Positions 1 through 7,001 of a stretch of 7,933 nucleotides of DNA are shown one piece after another (position 1 is the first letter of the stretch; each line of letters opens with the position of its first letter). A program made the position numbers and the translations under genes. This stretch comes from Coriobacteriia bacterium. Lineage in GTDB: Bacteria > Actinomycetota > Coriobacteriia > Anaerosomatales > JAENZW01. The notes below the pieces were generated by a model that saw only the letters and a list, made by a program, of their open reading frames with translations, was not told the DNA's origin and ran no database searches. Location: positions 1-7,933 of the forward strand of contig JAOUET010000081.1 in NCBI GenBank assembly GCA_029858605.1, written 5' to 3'.

Positions 1-1049
1 CGATGGTGGTGCTGGGAATTGCGTTCGCGATCCTCTTCGTGCTCGTGGGCAACAGGTTCATGGCACCGCTCGGCAAGGTCGTCGAGGCCCTGCGCGTCGC
101 CTGCCAGGGCGAGATAGGGCGCAAGGTGGACGTCGACAGCCCGGACGAGTTTGGCGTGCTCGCGAAGTCGTACAACCAGATGCTCGACCTCATCGTCTAC
201 CTGATTCGACAGACCCAGGAATCCTCCAAGCGGCTCAGCCAGTCCTCCAGCGAGATTCTCTCTGCTACCGAGCAGCAGGCTTCGGGCTCCGCGGAGCAGG
301 CCGCCTCGATCTCCGAGACCACGGCCACGATGGAGGAGCTCGCCGCGACGTACCGCCAGATCGCGGACAACGCGAACCAGGTGGTCAACATGGCCGAGGC
401 TTCTCTCGGCAGTGCCGAGTCGGGCCAGCAAGCGGTCATGAACACGCTTTCGGCCATGGAAGAGATCAAGGTGAGAAGCCAGGCGTCCGCAAACAAGATA
501 CTGTCTTTGGGCGAGCGAAGTCAGCAGATCGGCCAGGTACTCGAGATCATCAATTCCATCGCCGACCAGACCAAGATACTCGCGCTCAACGCGGCCATCG
601 AGGCGGCGCGTGCAGGTGAGGCTGGCAAGGGCTTTTCCGTCGTCGCGATCGAGATTCGCAAGCTTGCCGAGTCGGTCGTCGATTCGACCAGCGAGATATC
701 CGGGATCATGACCGAGATCCAGAGTGCAGCCAACGATCTCGTGATCGCCACCGAGCAGGAGATGAAGCAGGTGCAGGGTGGCGTCGATCTCGCGCACACG
801 ACCGGCGAGTCTCTGGATCAGATCCTGGAGATGATCGAGCAGACCACGGTTGCCGCCAAGGAGATCTCGGCTGCGACGCAGCAACAGCGAAGTGCGACCG
901 AGCAAGTCGTGAAGGCGATGCGAGAGGTCGCGGCCGTTGCGCAGCAGACTGCTGCGGGCGGCCGCCAGGTCGCATCGTCAGCCGAGGGGTTGTCCGTTAT
1001 CGCAAAGGAATCGTCACAGGTCGGCTCCGCGTTCAAGATCGTCGGCTGA
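1..1049 (+). CDS. Methyl-accepting chemotaxis protein, 5'-truncated by the window edge
   Basis: This is the cytoplasmic part of a transmembrane chemoreceptor that controls CheA activity; 348 codons from base 3 are visible. Residues 1-16 are hydrophobic and look like the end of the second membrane helix. A HAMP domain follows (about 17-72), with its proline at P22 and a DEFG motif at 48-51. The rest is the long antiparallel coiled-coil signalling hairpin. Its tip at about 189-206 reads QTKILALNAAIEAARAGE, with the usual trimer-contact residues N196, E200 and R203. Candidate methylation pairs are Q91/Q92, E98/Q99, E111/E112, Q293/Q294 and E300/Q301. From HAMP to tip is about 125 residues, or 17-18 heptads, suggesting the 34H or 36H class (my estimate). 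The protein ends in FKIVG, without a CheR/CheB-tethering pentapeptide. The sensor domain and first membrane helix must lie upstream, so the ATG at base 3 is internal. The gene ends 25 nt before cheA. Confidence 0.95.
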   Translation, partial: MVVLGIAFAILFVLVGNRFMAPLGKVVEALRVACQGEIGRKVDVDSPDEFGVLAKSYNQMLDLIVYLIRQTQESSKRLSQSSSEILSATEQQASGSAEQAASISETTATMEELAATYRQIADNANQVVNMAEASLGSAESGQQAVMNTLSAMEEIKVRSQASANKILSLGERSQQIGQVLEIINSIADQTKILALNAAIEAARAGEAGKGFSVVAIEIRKLAESVVDSTSEISGIMTEIQSAANDLVIATEQEMKQVQGGVDLAHTTGESLDQILEMIEQTTVAAKEISAATQQQRSATEQVVKAMREVAAVAQQTAAGGRQVASSAEGLSVIAKESSQVGSAFKIVG

Positions 1050-1074
1050 CAGACGGCCGTCGAAAGGACCCTAG

Positions 1075-3402
1075 ATGGTCGAGTTCGATCGAAGCGCGTT
1101 CATAACGAAGTTCCAGGAAGAGGCCGGCGAGTTGCTGCAGCGCCTGAACGAGGGCGTCATCAGCCTCGAGGGCGATTCGAAGAACCGCGAGCTCATCGAT
1201 CAGATGCTGCGCGACGCGCACACCTTGAAGGGCAGCTCGCGAATGGTCGGCCTGATCGACATCTCGGACGTCGCCCACCGTCTCGAGGACATCATGGTGG
1301 GCGTTCGCGACGGACACATAGAGTACACGCCCGACATGTCGGACAACTTCTTCGAGGCGCTCGATGTGATCGTGTACCTCTCGGAGAATGCGGGGAAAGA
1401 CGTTGACGAGTCGGGAATCGATCTGGAAGCAGTACAAGCGAAGCTTTCCGCGATAGCCGAGGCTCGAGATGAGCGCGAGACGGGGCCAGCCGAGGAGCCG
1501 GCAGAGTCCGAGATCGCGCCTCCGGCTTCGTCAACCGGCGGGGCGGCCGGAGACGAGAGCGACTACATCGAGATCCAAGAGGAGCACGTGGAGGCCCCGG
1601 CCGCCGCGGCTTCCGCAAGCGGTGTGGCGGCCCCGAAGGACGAATCCCTTCGGCCGAAGATCCAGCACACGATCCGAATCCGTACCGGGCAGATAGACCA
1701 CCTCCTCAACCTGATCAGCGAGGTGGTCATCTCCCAGATCAAGGCCGAGCAGCGGATTGTCGAACTTCGGGGGAGCGTCTCGGAAATGTCGGAGATATGG
1801 GTGGCTTGGTCCCAGCTCAAGTCGACCCTCAACTCCCTGTCTGCCGAAGAAGAGACTCTCCTCACTCAAGTGATGGACGACGCGAGCAGGCTCGACGGCC
1901 TGCTGTCGGACCGTCGGCGCGCTTTGGCATCGTTCGCCAAGCTCTACATGGACGACACGAGCCGCACTTCCGTGGTCCTAAACGACCTTCAGGAACAGGG
2001 TATGCGGCTTAGAATGCTGCCCGTTTCGACCGTCTTCAACACGTTCCCGCGTGCGATGCGCGACTTGGCCAGATCGTTCAAGAAGGATGTGGAGCTGATC
2101 ATCGAGGGTGGCGACACGGAACTCGACAAGAAGGTTCTCGAGGAGATCAACGACCCACTCATTCACATCATGCGCAACGCGGTCGATCACGGCATCGAAT
2201 CGAGAGAGGTCCGCAAGCAGGCTGGCAAGCCGGAACAAGGCACGATACGCATGATCGCGCGCCAAGAGGGCGACCACATAGTGATCGAGGTGTCCGACGA
2301 CGGCGCCGGCATCGATCCCGCAAAGGTTCGCACCGCTGCGATCCGCAAGGGCTACATCTCGGAGGCCGAGTCCAAGGCCATGTCGGAACGCGAGGCCACG
2401 TACTTGATCTTCGAGAAGGGCTTCTCGACGAGTGCGATCATCACGGAGATATCCGGTCGAGGCGTCGGCATGGACGTGGTTCGGGAGTATATCGTCGAGA
2501 AGCTGAAGGGCTCTCTCGACGTGTGGAGCGAGTTGGGCGCGGGTTCCACGTTCAGACTCACGATCCCGCTCACGCTGGCGATCATCAGGGCGCTGATGTT
2601 GCGCGTCGGCGACCAGGTGTTCGCGCTTCCAACCGCTTCTGTCGAGGAGACTCTGCGCATCCAGCCCGAAGAGATCATCAAGGTCGAGGGACGAGAGGTG
2701 ATTCGCCGCCAAAGGCGCACCGTACCCCTTGTACGCCTCGGCGACATCCTCTCGGTGCCCGCGCACGGTCACGAGGGGGCCAAGATACCTATCGCCACCA
2801 TCGGGTTCTCGGGCCACCGCATGGGCTTCATCGTCGACCAGCTGGTCGGCGAGCAGCAGATAGTGATCAAGACTCTCGGGAGCCACCTGCAGAAGATCGA
2901 GAACGTCGCCGGCGTGACGGTTCTCGGAGCGGGCGAGGTCGTCCCTATACTCAACGTCCCGGATCTGATGGAGAACGCTCGCTATCGTGCGGGACAGACT
3001 GTCACCGCGGTGGAGGCCGAAGAGCGAACGGGGCCGAGGCAGATCCTCATCTGCGAGGACTCGTTCACGACTAGAGAGCTGGAGCGATCGATTTTCGAAG
3101 CTGCGGGATACGACGTCGAGGTAGCCGTGGACGGCGCCCAAGGATACAGCAAGCTCAAAGAGGGCATGTCGGTCGATGCCGTGATCACCGACGTCCAGAT
3201 GCCGAATATGACCGGGTTCGAACTCACTCGGGCGATCCGGTCCGACTCGAACCTGTCGCACATACCCGTGGTCATCGTGACTTCGCTGGAGCGTGACGAG
3301 GAGAAGACGGAAGGCATCGACGCAGGCGCGGATGCCTACATCACAAAGTCCGTCTTCAACCAGGACACGCTCCTCGACACCGTCGAGCGGCTGATTCGAT
3401 AG
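1075..3402 (+). CDS. cheA: Hybrid chemotaxis histidine kinase CheA with C-terminal receiver
   Basis: This cytoplasmic kinase autophosphorylates under receptor control. The start is ATG 1075 with AAAGGA at 1063-1068, 6 nt upstream. Domains of the 775 residues, in order: Hpt/P1 (about 1-110) with phospho-acceptor H49 in AHTLKGSS; a Glu/Ala/Pro/Ser-rich linker (about 125-195) where the CheY-binding P2 domain would be; dimerisation P3 from about 198 (HTIRIRTGQIDHLLNLISE); HATPase P4 with N-box N368/D371/H372, G1 DDGAG at 408-412 and G2 GRGVGMD at 461-467; CheW-like P5 (about 500-640); and a receiver (about 655-775) with E661/D662, phospho-acceptor D706, T736 and K758. All catalytic residues are present, so kinase and receiver both look active. 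CheA-receiver fusions are known in Frz-, Pil/Chp- and Pix-type systems, which act on gliding, twitching or other outputs as well as flagella. Which output applies here cannot be read from the window. Confidence 0.97.
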   Translation: MVEFDRSAFITKFQEEAGELLQRLNEGVISLEGDSKNRELIDQMLRDAHTLKGSSRMVGLIDISDVAHRLEDIMVGVRDGHIEYTPDMSDNFFEALDVIVYLSENAGKDVDESGIDLEAVQAKLSAIAEARDERETGPAEEPAESEIAPPASSTGGAAGDESDYIEIQEEHVEAPAAAASASGVAAPKDESLRPKIQHTIRIRTGQIDHLLNLISEVVISQIKAEQRIVELRGSVSEMSEIWVAWSQLKSTLNSLSAEEETLLTQVMDDASRLDGLLSDRRRALASFAKLYMDDTSRTSVVLNDLQEQGMRLRMLPVSTVFNTFPRAMRDLARSFKKDVELIIEGGDTELDKKVLEEINDPLIHIMRNAVDHGIESREVRKQAGKPEQGTIRMIARQEGDHIVIEVSDDGAGIDPAKVRTAAIRKGYISEAESKAMSEREATYLIFEKGFSTSAIITEISGRGVGMDVVREYIVEKLKGSLDVWSELGAGSTFRLTIPLTLAIIRALMLRVGDQVFALPTASVEETLRIQPEEIIKVEGREVIRRQRRTVPLVRLGDILSVPAHGHEGAKIPIATIGFSGHRMGFIVDQLVGEQQIVIKTLGSHLQKIENVAGVTVLGAGEVVPILNVPDLMENARYRAGQTVTAVEAEERTGPRQILICEDSFTTRELERSIFEAAGYDVEVAVDGAQGYSKLKEGMSVDAVITDVQMPNMTGFELTRAIRSDSNLSHIPVVIVTSLERDEEKTEGIDAGADAYITKSVFNQDTLLDTVERLIR

Positions 3403-3422
3403 ACCTTCCGGCAAGGAGCACC

Positions 3423-4484
3423 GTGACCGAAGAAGACAGGATTCGAGTACTCGTCGTCGACGACTCTCTAGTGGCGCGCGAGATGCTGGCGCAGATTCTC
3501 GCGACAGACTCGAGCATCGAGGTGGTGGGGTTCGCGCGAGACGGGCGCGAGGCCGCGGATGCGGTCGCACATCTTCGGCCGGACCTCGTCACGATGGACA
3601 TCCACATGCCGAGGATGGACGGCCTCGAGGCGACCGAGCGCATCATGGCCTACACGCCCACACCCATACTCGTCGTTTCCTCGTCGGTTCACGGCGAGGG
3701 CATGGGCCGAGCGTTCGACGCGCTCACGTTTGGCGCTCTTGAGGTCATCAAGAAGCCTGAGCCTCGGGACTGGGCTGACCTGGAACATATCGGTCGCGAG
3801 GTAATACGGCGAGTGAAGGTCCTGTCAAAGGTCAAGGTCATCACCCACATCGGTGGGCGAAGGCCGCGGAAGACGAGCGGTGTACCCGTCCCTCCGCACG
3901 CCGAGAAGCCCGGAGGCCGCTCCCTCGTCGCGGTGGGTTCGTCGACGGGGGGACCCTCGGCTCTGCTCGAGATCCTAGGCCGGCTCCCAGGAGACCTGCC
4001 GGCACCGATCGTGATCGCCCAACACATCGCCGACGGCTTCGTTCCCGGTCTCGTATCGTGGTTGGACTCGGGCAGCGAGATGACCGTGCGCGAGGCCGAG
4101 GAGGGCGGTCGGGTCCACGAGGGCTGCGCCTATATAGCGCCGACGAGCATCAACCTGGAGATGGACAACGAGGTCATGCGCTTCTCGACGCCACAGAAGG
4201 ACCAGCTCTACGTCCCGTGCGCGGACACTCTCTTCGACTCGGTCGCGCGTGGTTTCGGACGACAGGCAGTCGGCGTGATTCTTACCGGCATGGGCGCGGA
4301 CGGTGCCGCGGGGCTCAAACGCATGCGGGACGCGGGGGCAGCCACGATCGCCCAGGATGAGAAGACGTCGACTGTGTACGGCATGCCGAAAGCCGCTGTA
4401 GAGCGCGGGGCCGTCGAGAGCGTGCTTCCGGTCCATGAGATCGCCGGTCGCCTCCAGAACCTCATCACCGGAGAGGACGGCTGA
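3423..4484 (+). CDS. cheB: Protein-glutamate methylesterase/response regulator CheB
   Basis: CheB hydrolyses glutamyl methyl esters on chemoreceptors and deamidates receptor glutamines; phosphoryl transfer from CheA activates it, giving sensory adaptation. The start is GTG 3423, with AAGGAG at 3413-3418 four nt upstream. The N-terminal receiver (about 6-122) has acidic D13/D14, phospho-acceptor D59 in TMDIHMPRMDG and K111 before P112. A basic, Pro/Gly-containing linker (about 125-168) leads to the methylesterase domain. The catalytic triad there is S174 in GSSTGG, H201 in AQHI and D293 in LTGMGADGA. The length of 353 aa is normal for the family. It lies 20 nt after cheA and is surely co-transcribed with it. 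Being next to a receptor with candidate Glu/Gln methylation pairs, it implies an adapting pathway, but the partner methyltransferase CheR is not in the window. Confidence 0.97.
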   Translation: MTEEDRIRVLVVDDSLVAREMLAQILATDSSIEVVGFARDGREAADAVAHLRPDLVTMDIHMPRMDGLEATERIMAYTPTPILVVSSSVHGEGMGRAFDALTFGALEVIKKPEPRDWADLEHIGREVIRRVKVLSKVKVITHIGGRRPRKTSGVPVPPHAEKPGGRSLVAVGSSTGGPSALLEILGRLPGDLPAPIVIAQHIADGFVPGLVSWLDSGSEMTVREAEEGGRVHEGCAYIAPTSINLEMDNEVMRFSTPQKDQLYVPCADTLFDSVARGFGRQAVGVILTGMGADGAAGLKRMRDAGAATIAQDEKTSTVYGMPKAAVERGAVESVLPVHEIAGRLQNLITGEDG

Positions 4485-4489
4485 GGCGG

Positions 4490-4507
4490 CCGGGACGTGA
4501 GTCCCGG
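4490..4507 (+). terminator. GC-rich hairpin after cheB, candidate terminator without U-tract
   Basis: CCGGGAC (4490-4496), loop GTGA, GTCCCGG (4501-4507) form a perfect 7-bp stem with a 4-nt loop, starting 5 nt after the cheB stop. No T-run follows, so this is not a classic intrinsic terminator. It could be a weak terminator, an mRNA 3'-end stabiliser, or part of the murI leader fold. It marks the boundary between the chemotaxis and murI blocks. Confidence 0.5.
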
Positions 4508-4524
4508 AGGGTGAACGACTTGCC

Positions 4525-4530
4525 GGGAGG
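4525..4530 (+). promoter_or_regulatory. Shine-Dalgarno GGGAGG with no annotated gene, serving the murI leader ORF
   Basis: GGGAGG lies 30 nt before the murI ATG, too far to serve it, but exactly 7 nt before a GTG at 4538 that opens an eight-codon frame. No closer SD exists for murI: bases 4531-4560 contain no GGAG-like stretch. The site therefore suggests translation begins at the leader frame when the mRNA extends this far upstream. Confidence 0.45.
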
Positions 4531-4537
4531 ATCGCTA

Positions 4538-4564
4538 GTGCAGCGGGTATACTGCTCGTCATGA
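4538..4564 (+). CDS. Possible eight-codon leader peptide coupled to murI
   Basis: GTG 4538 opens an eight-codon frame, (f)M-Q-R-V-Y-C-S-S, that ends at TGA 4562-4564. Its stop overlaps the murI start as ATGA (4561-4564), the standard geometry for translational coupling. A strong SD (GGGAGG, 4525-4530) lies 7 nt upstream, whereas murI has none. I read this as a candidate uORF that delivers ribosomes to murI. A frame this short can arise by chance, and the TATACT box lying inside it offers a competing explanation (leaderless murI mRNA). The peptide itself probably has no function. Confidence 0.35.
   Translation: MQRVYCSS
4548..4553 (+). promoter_or_regulatory. Candidate -10 box (TATACT) for a leaderless murI transcript
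   Basis: TATACT ends 7 nt before the murI ATG, so transcription from it would start at or within a base or two of A4561 and give a leaderless mRNA, which is common in Actinomycetota. A TTGCCG resembling a -35 element lies at 4520-4525, but the 22-bp spacer is too long for a normal sigma-70 promoter, and there is no TGN extension. The same two hexamers occur with an ideal 17-bp spacer ahead of the tRNA genes. Confidence 0.45.
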
Positions 4565-5487
4565 ACGCGCTTCCCATCGGGGTTTTCGACTCCGGACTCG
4601 GAGGGCTAACGGTTGCGGGCGAGATCATGCGCGCGCTGCCCCACGAGTCCATCGTGTATTTCGGCGATACGGCTCGCTGCCCGTATGGGCCCCGAGATCT
4701 CGACGAAGTCCGGCGCTACGTTCTCGAGATCGGCGCGTGGCTTGCCGATCGCCCGGTCAAACTGATAGTGATCGCCTGCAACACTGGGACGGCCGCCGGC
4801 CTCGCCCTCGCGCAACGCGAGTTCGACGTGCCCGTCGTGGGTGTTGTCGAGCCCGGGGCTCGTGCCGCCGTGTATTCGTCGACGAACCGCAGGATCGGTG
4901 TCATCGGCACGGTGGGCACCATCGAGTCGGGTGCCTACAGCCGTGCCGTCCGCATGATTGATGCGGGAGTGACGGTGTTCTCGATAGCCACACCCAAGTT
5001 CGTGGATGTGGTCGAGTCCGGGCTGCGTATGGGTCCGGGCACGCTGGAGGACTGGCTCGCCGAGTCGTCGGACGTCTTCATCCGACCGTCTTTCTTTCAG
5101 ATGGCTCGCGACTACCTGGATCCGCTCAAGCGCAGCGGAATCGACACGCTTGTCCTCGGCTGCACGCACTTCCCGCTCTTGTCGGCTGCCATACAGCAGG
5201 TGGTCGGCCAGCAGGTGACCTTGATCTCGTCTGCCGAAGAGACCGCGCGCGAAGTGGCGGAAACGCTGGGACGCCGGGAGCACATGGCGGCGCAGGACAG
5301 CGAGGTTCGCGTCGACTTCGCGACGACCGGTGACGCCGACGAGTTCGCACGCCTCGGCGCTCGCGTGCTGCGCAGGCGCATTGACGGCGTGGAGCACGTG
5401 CCGCTTGAGGCGCTAGCCGCGCTGACACCTGCCGAGAGCCTCGAGACTCTCGAACGCTGCGCCTCCGAGGAGGCTGCATGCGACTGA
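4561..5487 (+). CDS. murI: Glutamate racemase
   Basis: MurI interconverts L- and D-glutamate in the cytoplasm, without a cofactor, to supply D-Glu for peptidoglycan stem peptides. The two catalytic cysteines are visible: C73 in IACNTGTAAG and C201 in LGCTHFPLL. Also typical are the N-terminal GVFDSGLGGLTV with D10/S11, the YFGDTARCPYG stretch (about 38-48), and H203 after C201. At 308 aa it is some 40 residues longer than the usual 260-270; the excess is a C-terminal tail (about 265-308) rich in Ala/Glu/Leu. The ATG at 4561 is chosen because the FDSG motif begins only eight residues later. There is no SD at usable spacing (see the leader entries). The end overlaps the next gene by 10 bp. Gene order here matches the mycobacterial Rv1338-Rv1341 block. 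Confidence 0.97.
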   Translation: MNALPIGVFDSGLGGLTVAGEIMRALPHESIVYFGDTARCPYGPRDLDEVRRYVLEIGAWLADRPVKLIVIACNTGTAAGLALAQREFDVPVVGVVEPGARAAVYSSTNRRIGVIGTVGTIESGAYSRAVRMIDAGVTVFSIATPKFVDVVESGLRMGPGTLEDWLAESSDVFIRPSFFQMARDYLDPLKRSGIDTLVLGCTHFPLLSAAIQQVVGQQVTLISSAEETAREVAETLGRREHMAAQDSEVRVDFATTGDADEFARLGARVLRRRIDGVEHVPLEALAALTPAESLETLERCASEEAACD

Positions 5488-6227
5488 CGGTCCTCGGCTC
5501 TTCGGCTTCCTACGCATCGGCCGGGCAGGCCTGCGCGGGATACCTGGTCGAGACCGGCGATACCCGAGTACTCCTGGACTGCGGCCACGGCGTTCTTGCG
5601 AACCTGGCGCGCGCGCTGGACCCCTTGCTGCTGAACGCGGTGTTCGTCACGCACGGGCACATCGATCACTTCGCGGACGTCTACGCACTTCAGGCCCTGT
5701 TGCGCTACGCCCCGGAGGGGCCGGCCGACCCGATGCCGCTCTACGCCCCCGAGGGGCTCTTCGACAGGATGGCGCTAGTGCTCTCGAAGAAGGGTGCCGA
5801 AGAGTTGGCTGCGGCGTTTCTCGCGCACTCATTCGCCGAAGGCACGGGAATCCGGGTCGGCGACGTGCTCGTCACGCCGATGCGCGTCGATCACGGGGAC
5901 GATGCGTTCGCGCTGAGGATCGAAGCCGAAGGCAGCTCGATCTGCTACACCGCGGACACGGCTCCAGGTGATGCCGCGATCGCGGCTGCCGAAGGCTGCG
6001 ACCTGCTCCTCGCCGAAGCGACTCTGCCCGAGCGGTATGCCGGACGGGCCCAGCACATGACCGGGCGCGAGGCGGGGCTTCTCGGCAGACAGTCCGGCGC
6101 GAAGCAGTTGGTGGTGACGCACGTGTGGCCCACCAACGACCGCGAGACCGTGGCGCGCGAAGCCAGCGACGCCTACGGCTCCGCAGCGGTCGTTGCCAGC
6201 GAGTTCGACGTCTTCGTTCTAGAATGA
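5478..6227 (+). CDS. Metallo-beta-lactamase-fold hydrolase (RNase Z / cyclic-nucleotide PDE-like)
   Basis: This is a 249-residue metallohydrolase with a complete dinuclear metal site. HGHIDH at 59-64 supplies H59, H61, D63 and H64; H139 (VDHGDD), D160 (TADTA) and H215 (VVTHVWP) complete it. H193, in QHMTGREAG, matches the conserved His of RNase Z-like members. It has no signal peptide, so it is cytoplasmic. In position it corresponds to mycobacterial Rv1339, reported as an atypical class II-like cAMP phosphodiesterase; that activity here is inferred from synteny and motifs only. A phosphodiesterase acting on RNA or another small molecule is equally possible. The start is ATG 5478 with AGGAGG at 5468-5473, four nt upstream and inside murI. 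The 10-bp overlap implies translational coupling to murI. Confidence 0.93.
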   Translation: MRLTVLGSSASYASAGQACAGYLVETGDTRVLLDCGHGVLANLARALDPLLLNAVFVTHGHIDHFADVYALQALLRYAPEGPADPMPLYAPEGLFDRMALVLSKKGAEELAAAFLAHSFAEGTGIRVGDVLVTPMRVDHGDDAFALRIEAEGSSICYTADTAPGDAAIAAAEGCDLLLAEATLPERYAGRAQHMTGREAGLLGRQSGAKQLVVTHVWPTNDRETVAREASDAYGSAAVVASEFDVFVLE

Positions 6228-6242
6228 GGCACCCGATCTCAT

Positions 6243-6249
6243 AGAGGAG
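6243..6249 (+). promoter_or_regulatory. Shine-Dalgarno that fixes the rph start at GTG 6255
   Basis: AGAGGAG at 6243-6249 lies 5 nt before GTG 6255. The alternative in-frame GTG at 6249 overlaps the SD itself (its G is the last base of GAGGAG) and so cannot use it. The later GTG is therefore preferred, shortening the protein by two residues. Confidence 0.8.
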
Positions 6250-6254
6250 TGAAC

Positions 6255-7001
6255 GTGGCCGATCGACAGAATAGCCGAGGGGCAGGCGAGCTTCGCCCAG
6301 TTCGATTGACGCGGCGCTACCTGCGCTACGCGCACGGCAGCTGCCTGTTCGAGCTGGGCGACACGCGCGTCCTGTGTGCGGCGAATGTCAGCGAGGGCGT
6401 GGCGATGTGGCGCAAGGGGGGCGGGATGGGGTGGTTGACTGCCGAATACTCCCTCTTGCCTGCGTCGACGCACACGCGCACGAGACGCGAAGCAACCTCA
6501 GGCGGTCTACGAGGCCGCACTCACGAGATACAGCGCATGATCGGCCGGTCGCTTCGCGCGGTCGTGGACATGGGCGGTTTTGGAGGCGAGTACACGGTCA
6601 ACGTGGACTGCGACGTCCTTCAGGCAGACGGTGGAACGCGTACTGCGGCGGTCACCGGTGCCTGCCTCGCGGTTCACGACGCCCTCGTGACTTGGCGAGA
6701 CGCGGGCAAGATGTCCGAGATCCCGCTGATCGACTTCGTGGGGGCGACTTCTGTCGGCATGGTGGACGGTGAGGTCCTGCTCGATCTGGACTACGGCGAA
6801 GACAGCAATGCCGAGATCGACATGAACGTCGTCATGGACGGTCGCGGCCGCTTCATCGAAGTGCAGGGGACGGGCGAGCGCACGCCGTTCGACCGCTCTG
6901 TTCTCGACAATATGCTCGATCTTGCCACCGAGGGCATCGGCCGACTCGTCGAGCTGCAACGTCGTGTTGTGGCGGAGGACGCGGATGTCTTCGAGCTCTG
7001 A
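6255..7001 (+). CDS. rph: Ribonuclease PH, tRNA nucleotidyltransferase
   Basis: RNase PH is a phosphate-dependent 3'-5' exoribonuclease that trims nucleotides downstream of CCA in tRNA precursors, acting as a hexameric ring. Nearly the whole 248-residue chain matches the family: ELRPV at 12-16, HGSCLFELGDTRVLC, GWLTAEYSLLP, then GRTHEIQRMIGRSLRA with phosphate-binding R88, CDVLQADGGTRTA with phosphate-binding R129, and DYGEDSNAEIDMNVV with catalytic D183 and D189. No domain is missing. The extreme N-terminus lacks the DGR motif seen in many relatives, which is tolerated variation. GTG 6255 is chosen from the SD at 6243-6249. The gene starts 27 nt after the MBL hydrolase and overlaps rdgB by 17 bp. 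Two tRNA genes follow downstream, a fitting but possibly coincidental neighbourhood. Confidence 0.98.
   Translation: MADRQNSRGAGELRPVRLTRRYLRYAHGSCLFELGDTRVLCAANVSEGVAMWRKGGGMGWLTAEYSLLPASTHTRTRREATSGGLRGRTHEIQRMIGRSLRAVVDMGGFGGEYTVNVDCDVLQADGGTRTAAVTGACLAVHDALVTWRDAGKMSEIPLIDFVGATSVGMVDGEVLLDLDYGEDSNAEIDMNVVMDGRGRFIEVQGTGERTPFDRSVLDNMLDLATEGIGRLVELQRRVVAEDADVFEL

Noticed and set aside
3..5. ATG at base 3 as the true start of the chemoreceptor
   Set aside because: The protein would begin inside a membrane helix without the sensor domain or first helix; the gene is cut by the window edge.
573..575. Lysine (K191) where E. coli Tsr has Asn in QTNILALNAA at the receptor tip
   Set aside because: QTK is a frequent variant in other MCP classes, and the key contacts N196, E200 and R203 are kept.
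1052..1061. Perfect 10-bp palindrome GACGGCCGTC between the receptor gene and cheA
   Set aside because: It has no loop for a useful hairpin, is expected by chance at this GC content, and nothing nearby suggests a regulator site.
1978..3570. Open frame of 530 codons on the minus strand, antisense to cheA
   Set aside because: It mirrors the codon structure of a GC-rich gene, has no recognisable domain, is Arg/Asp/Leu/His-biased as reverse-strand shadows are, and has no SD. CheA on the plus strand is complete.
4606..5397. Minus-strand frame of 263 codons opposite murI
   Set aside because: Same reason: a shadow of a GC-rich coding strand without any family motif.
6249..6254. GTG 6249 as the rph start
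   Set aside because: It overlaps the SD GAGGAG; GTG 6255 has the correct 5-nt spacing.
6922..6984. Upstream in-frame start for rdgB adding 21 residues
   Set aside because: The added residues have no family similarity, and a clear SD (GGAGG, 6974-6978) sits 6 nt before ATG 6985.
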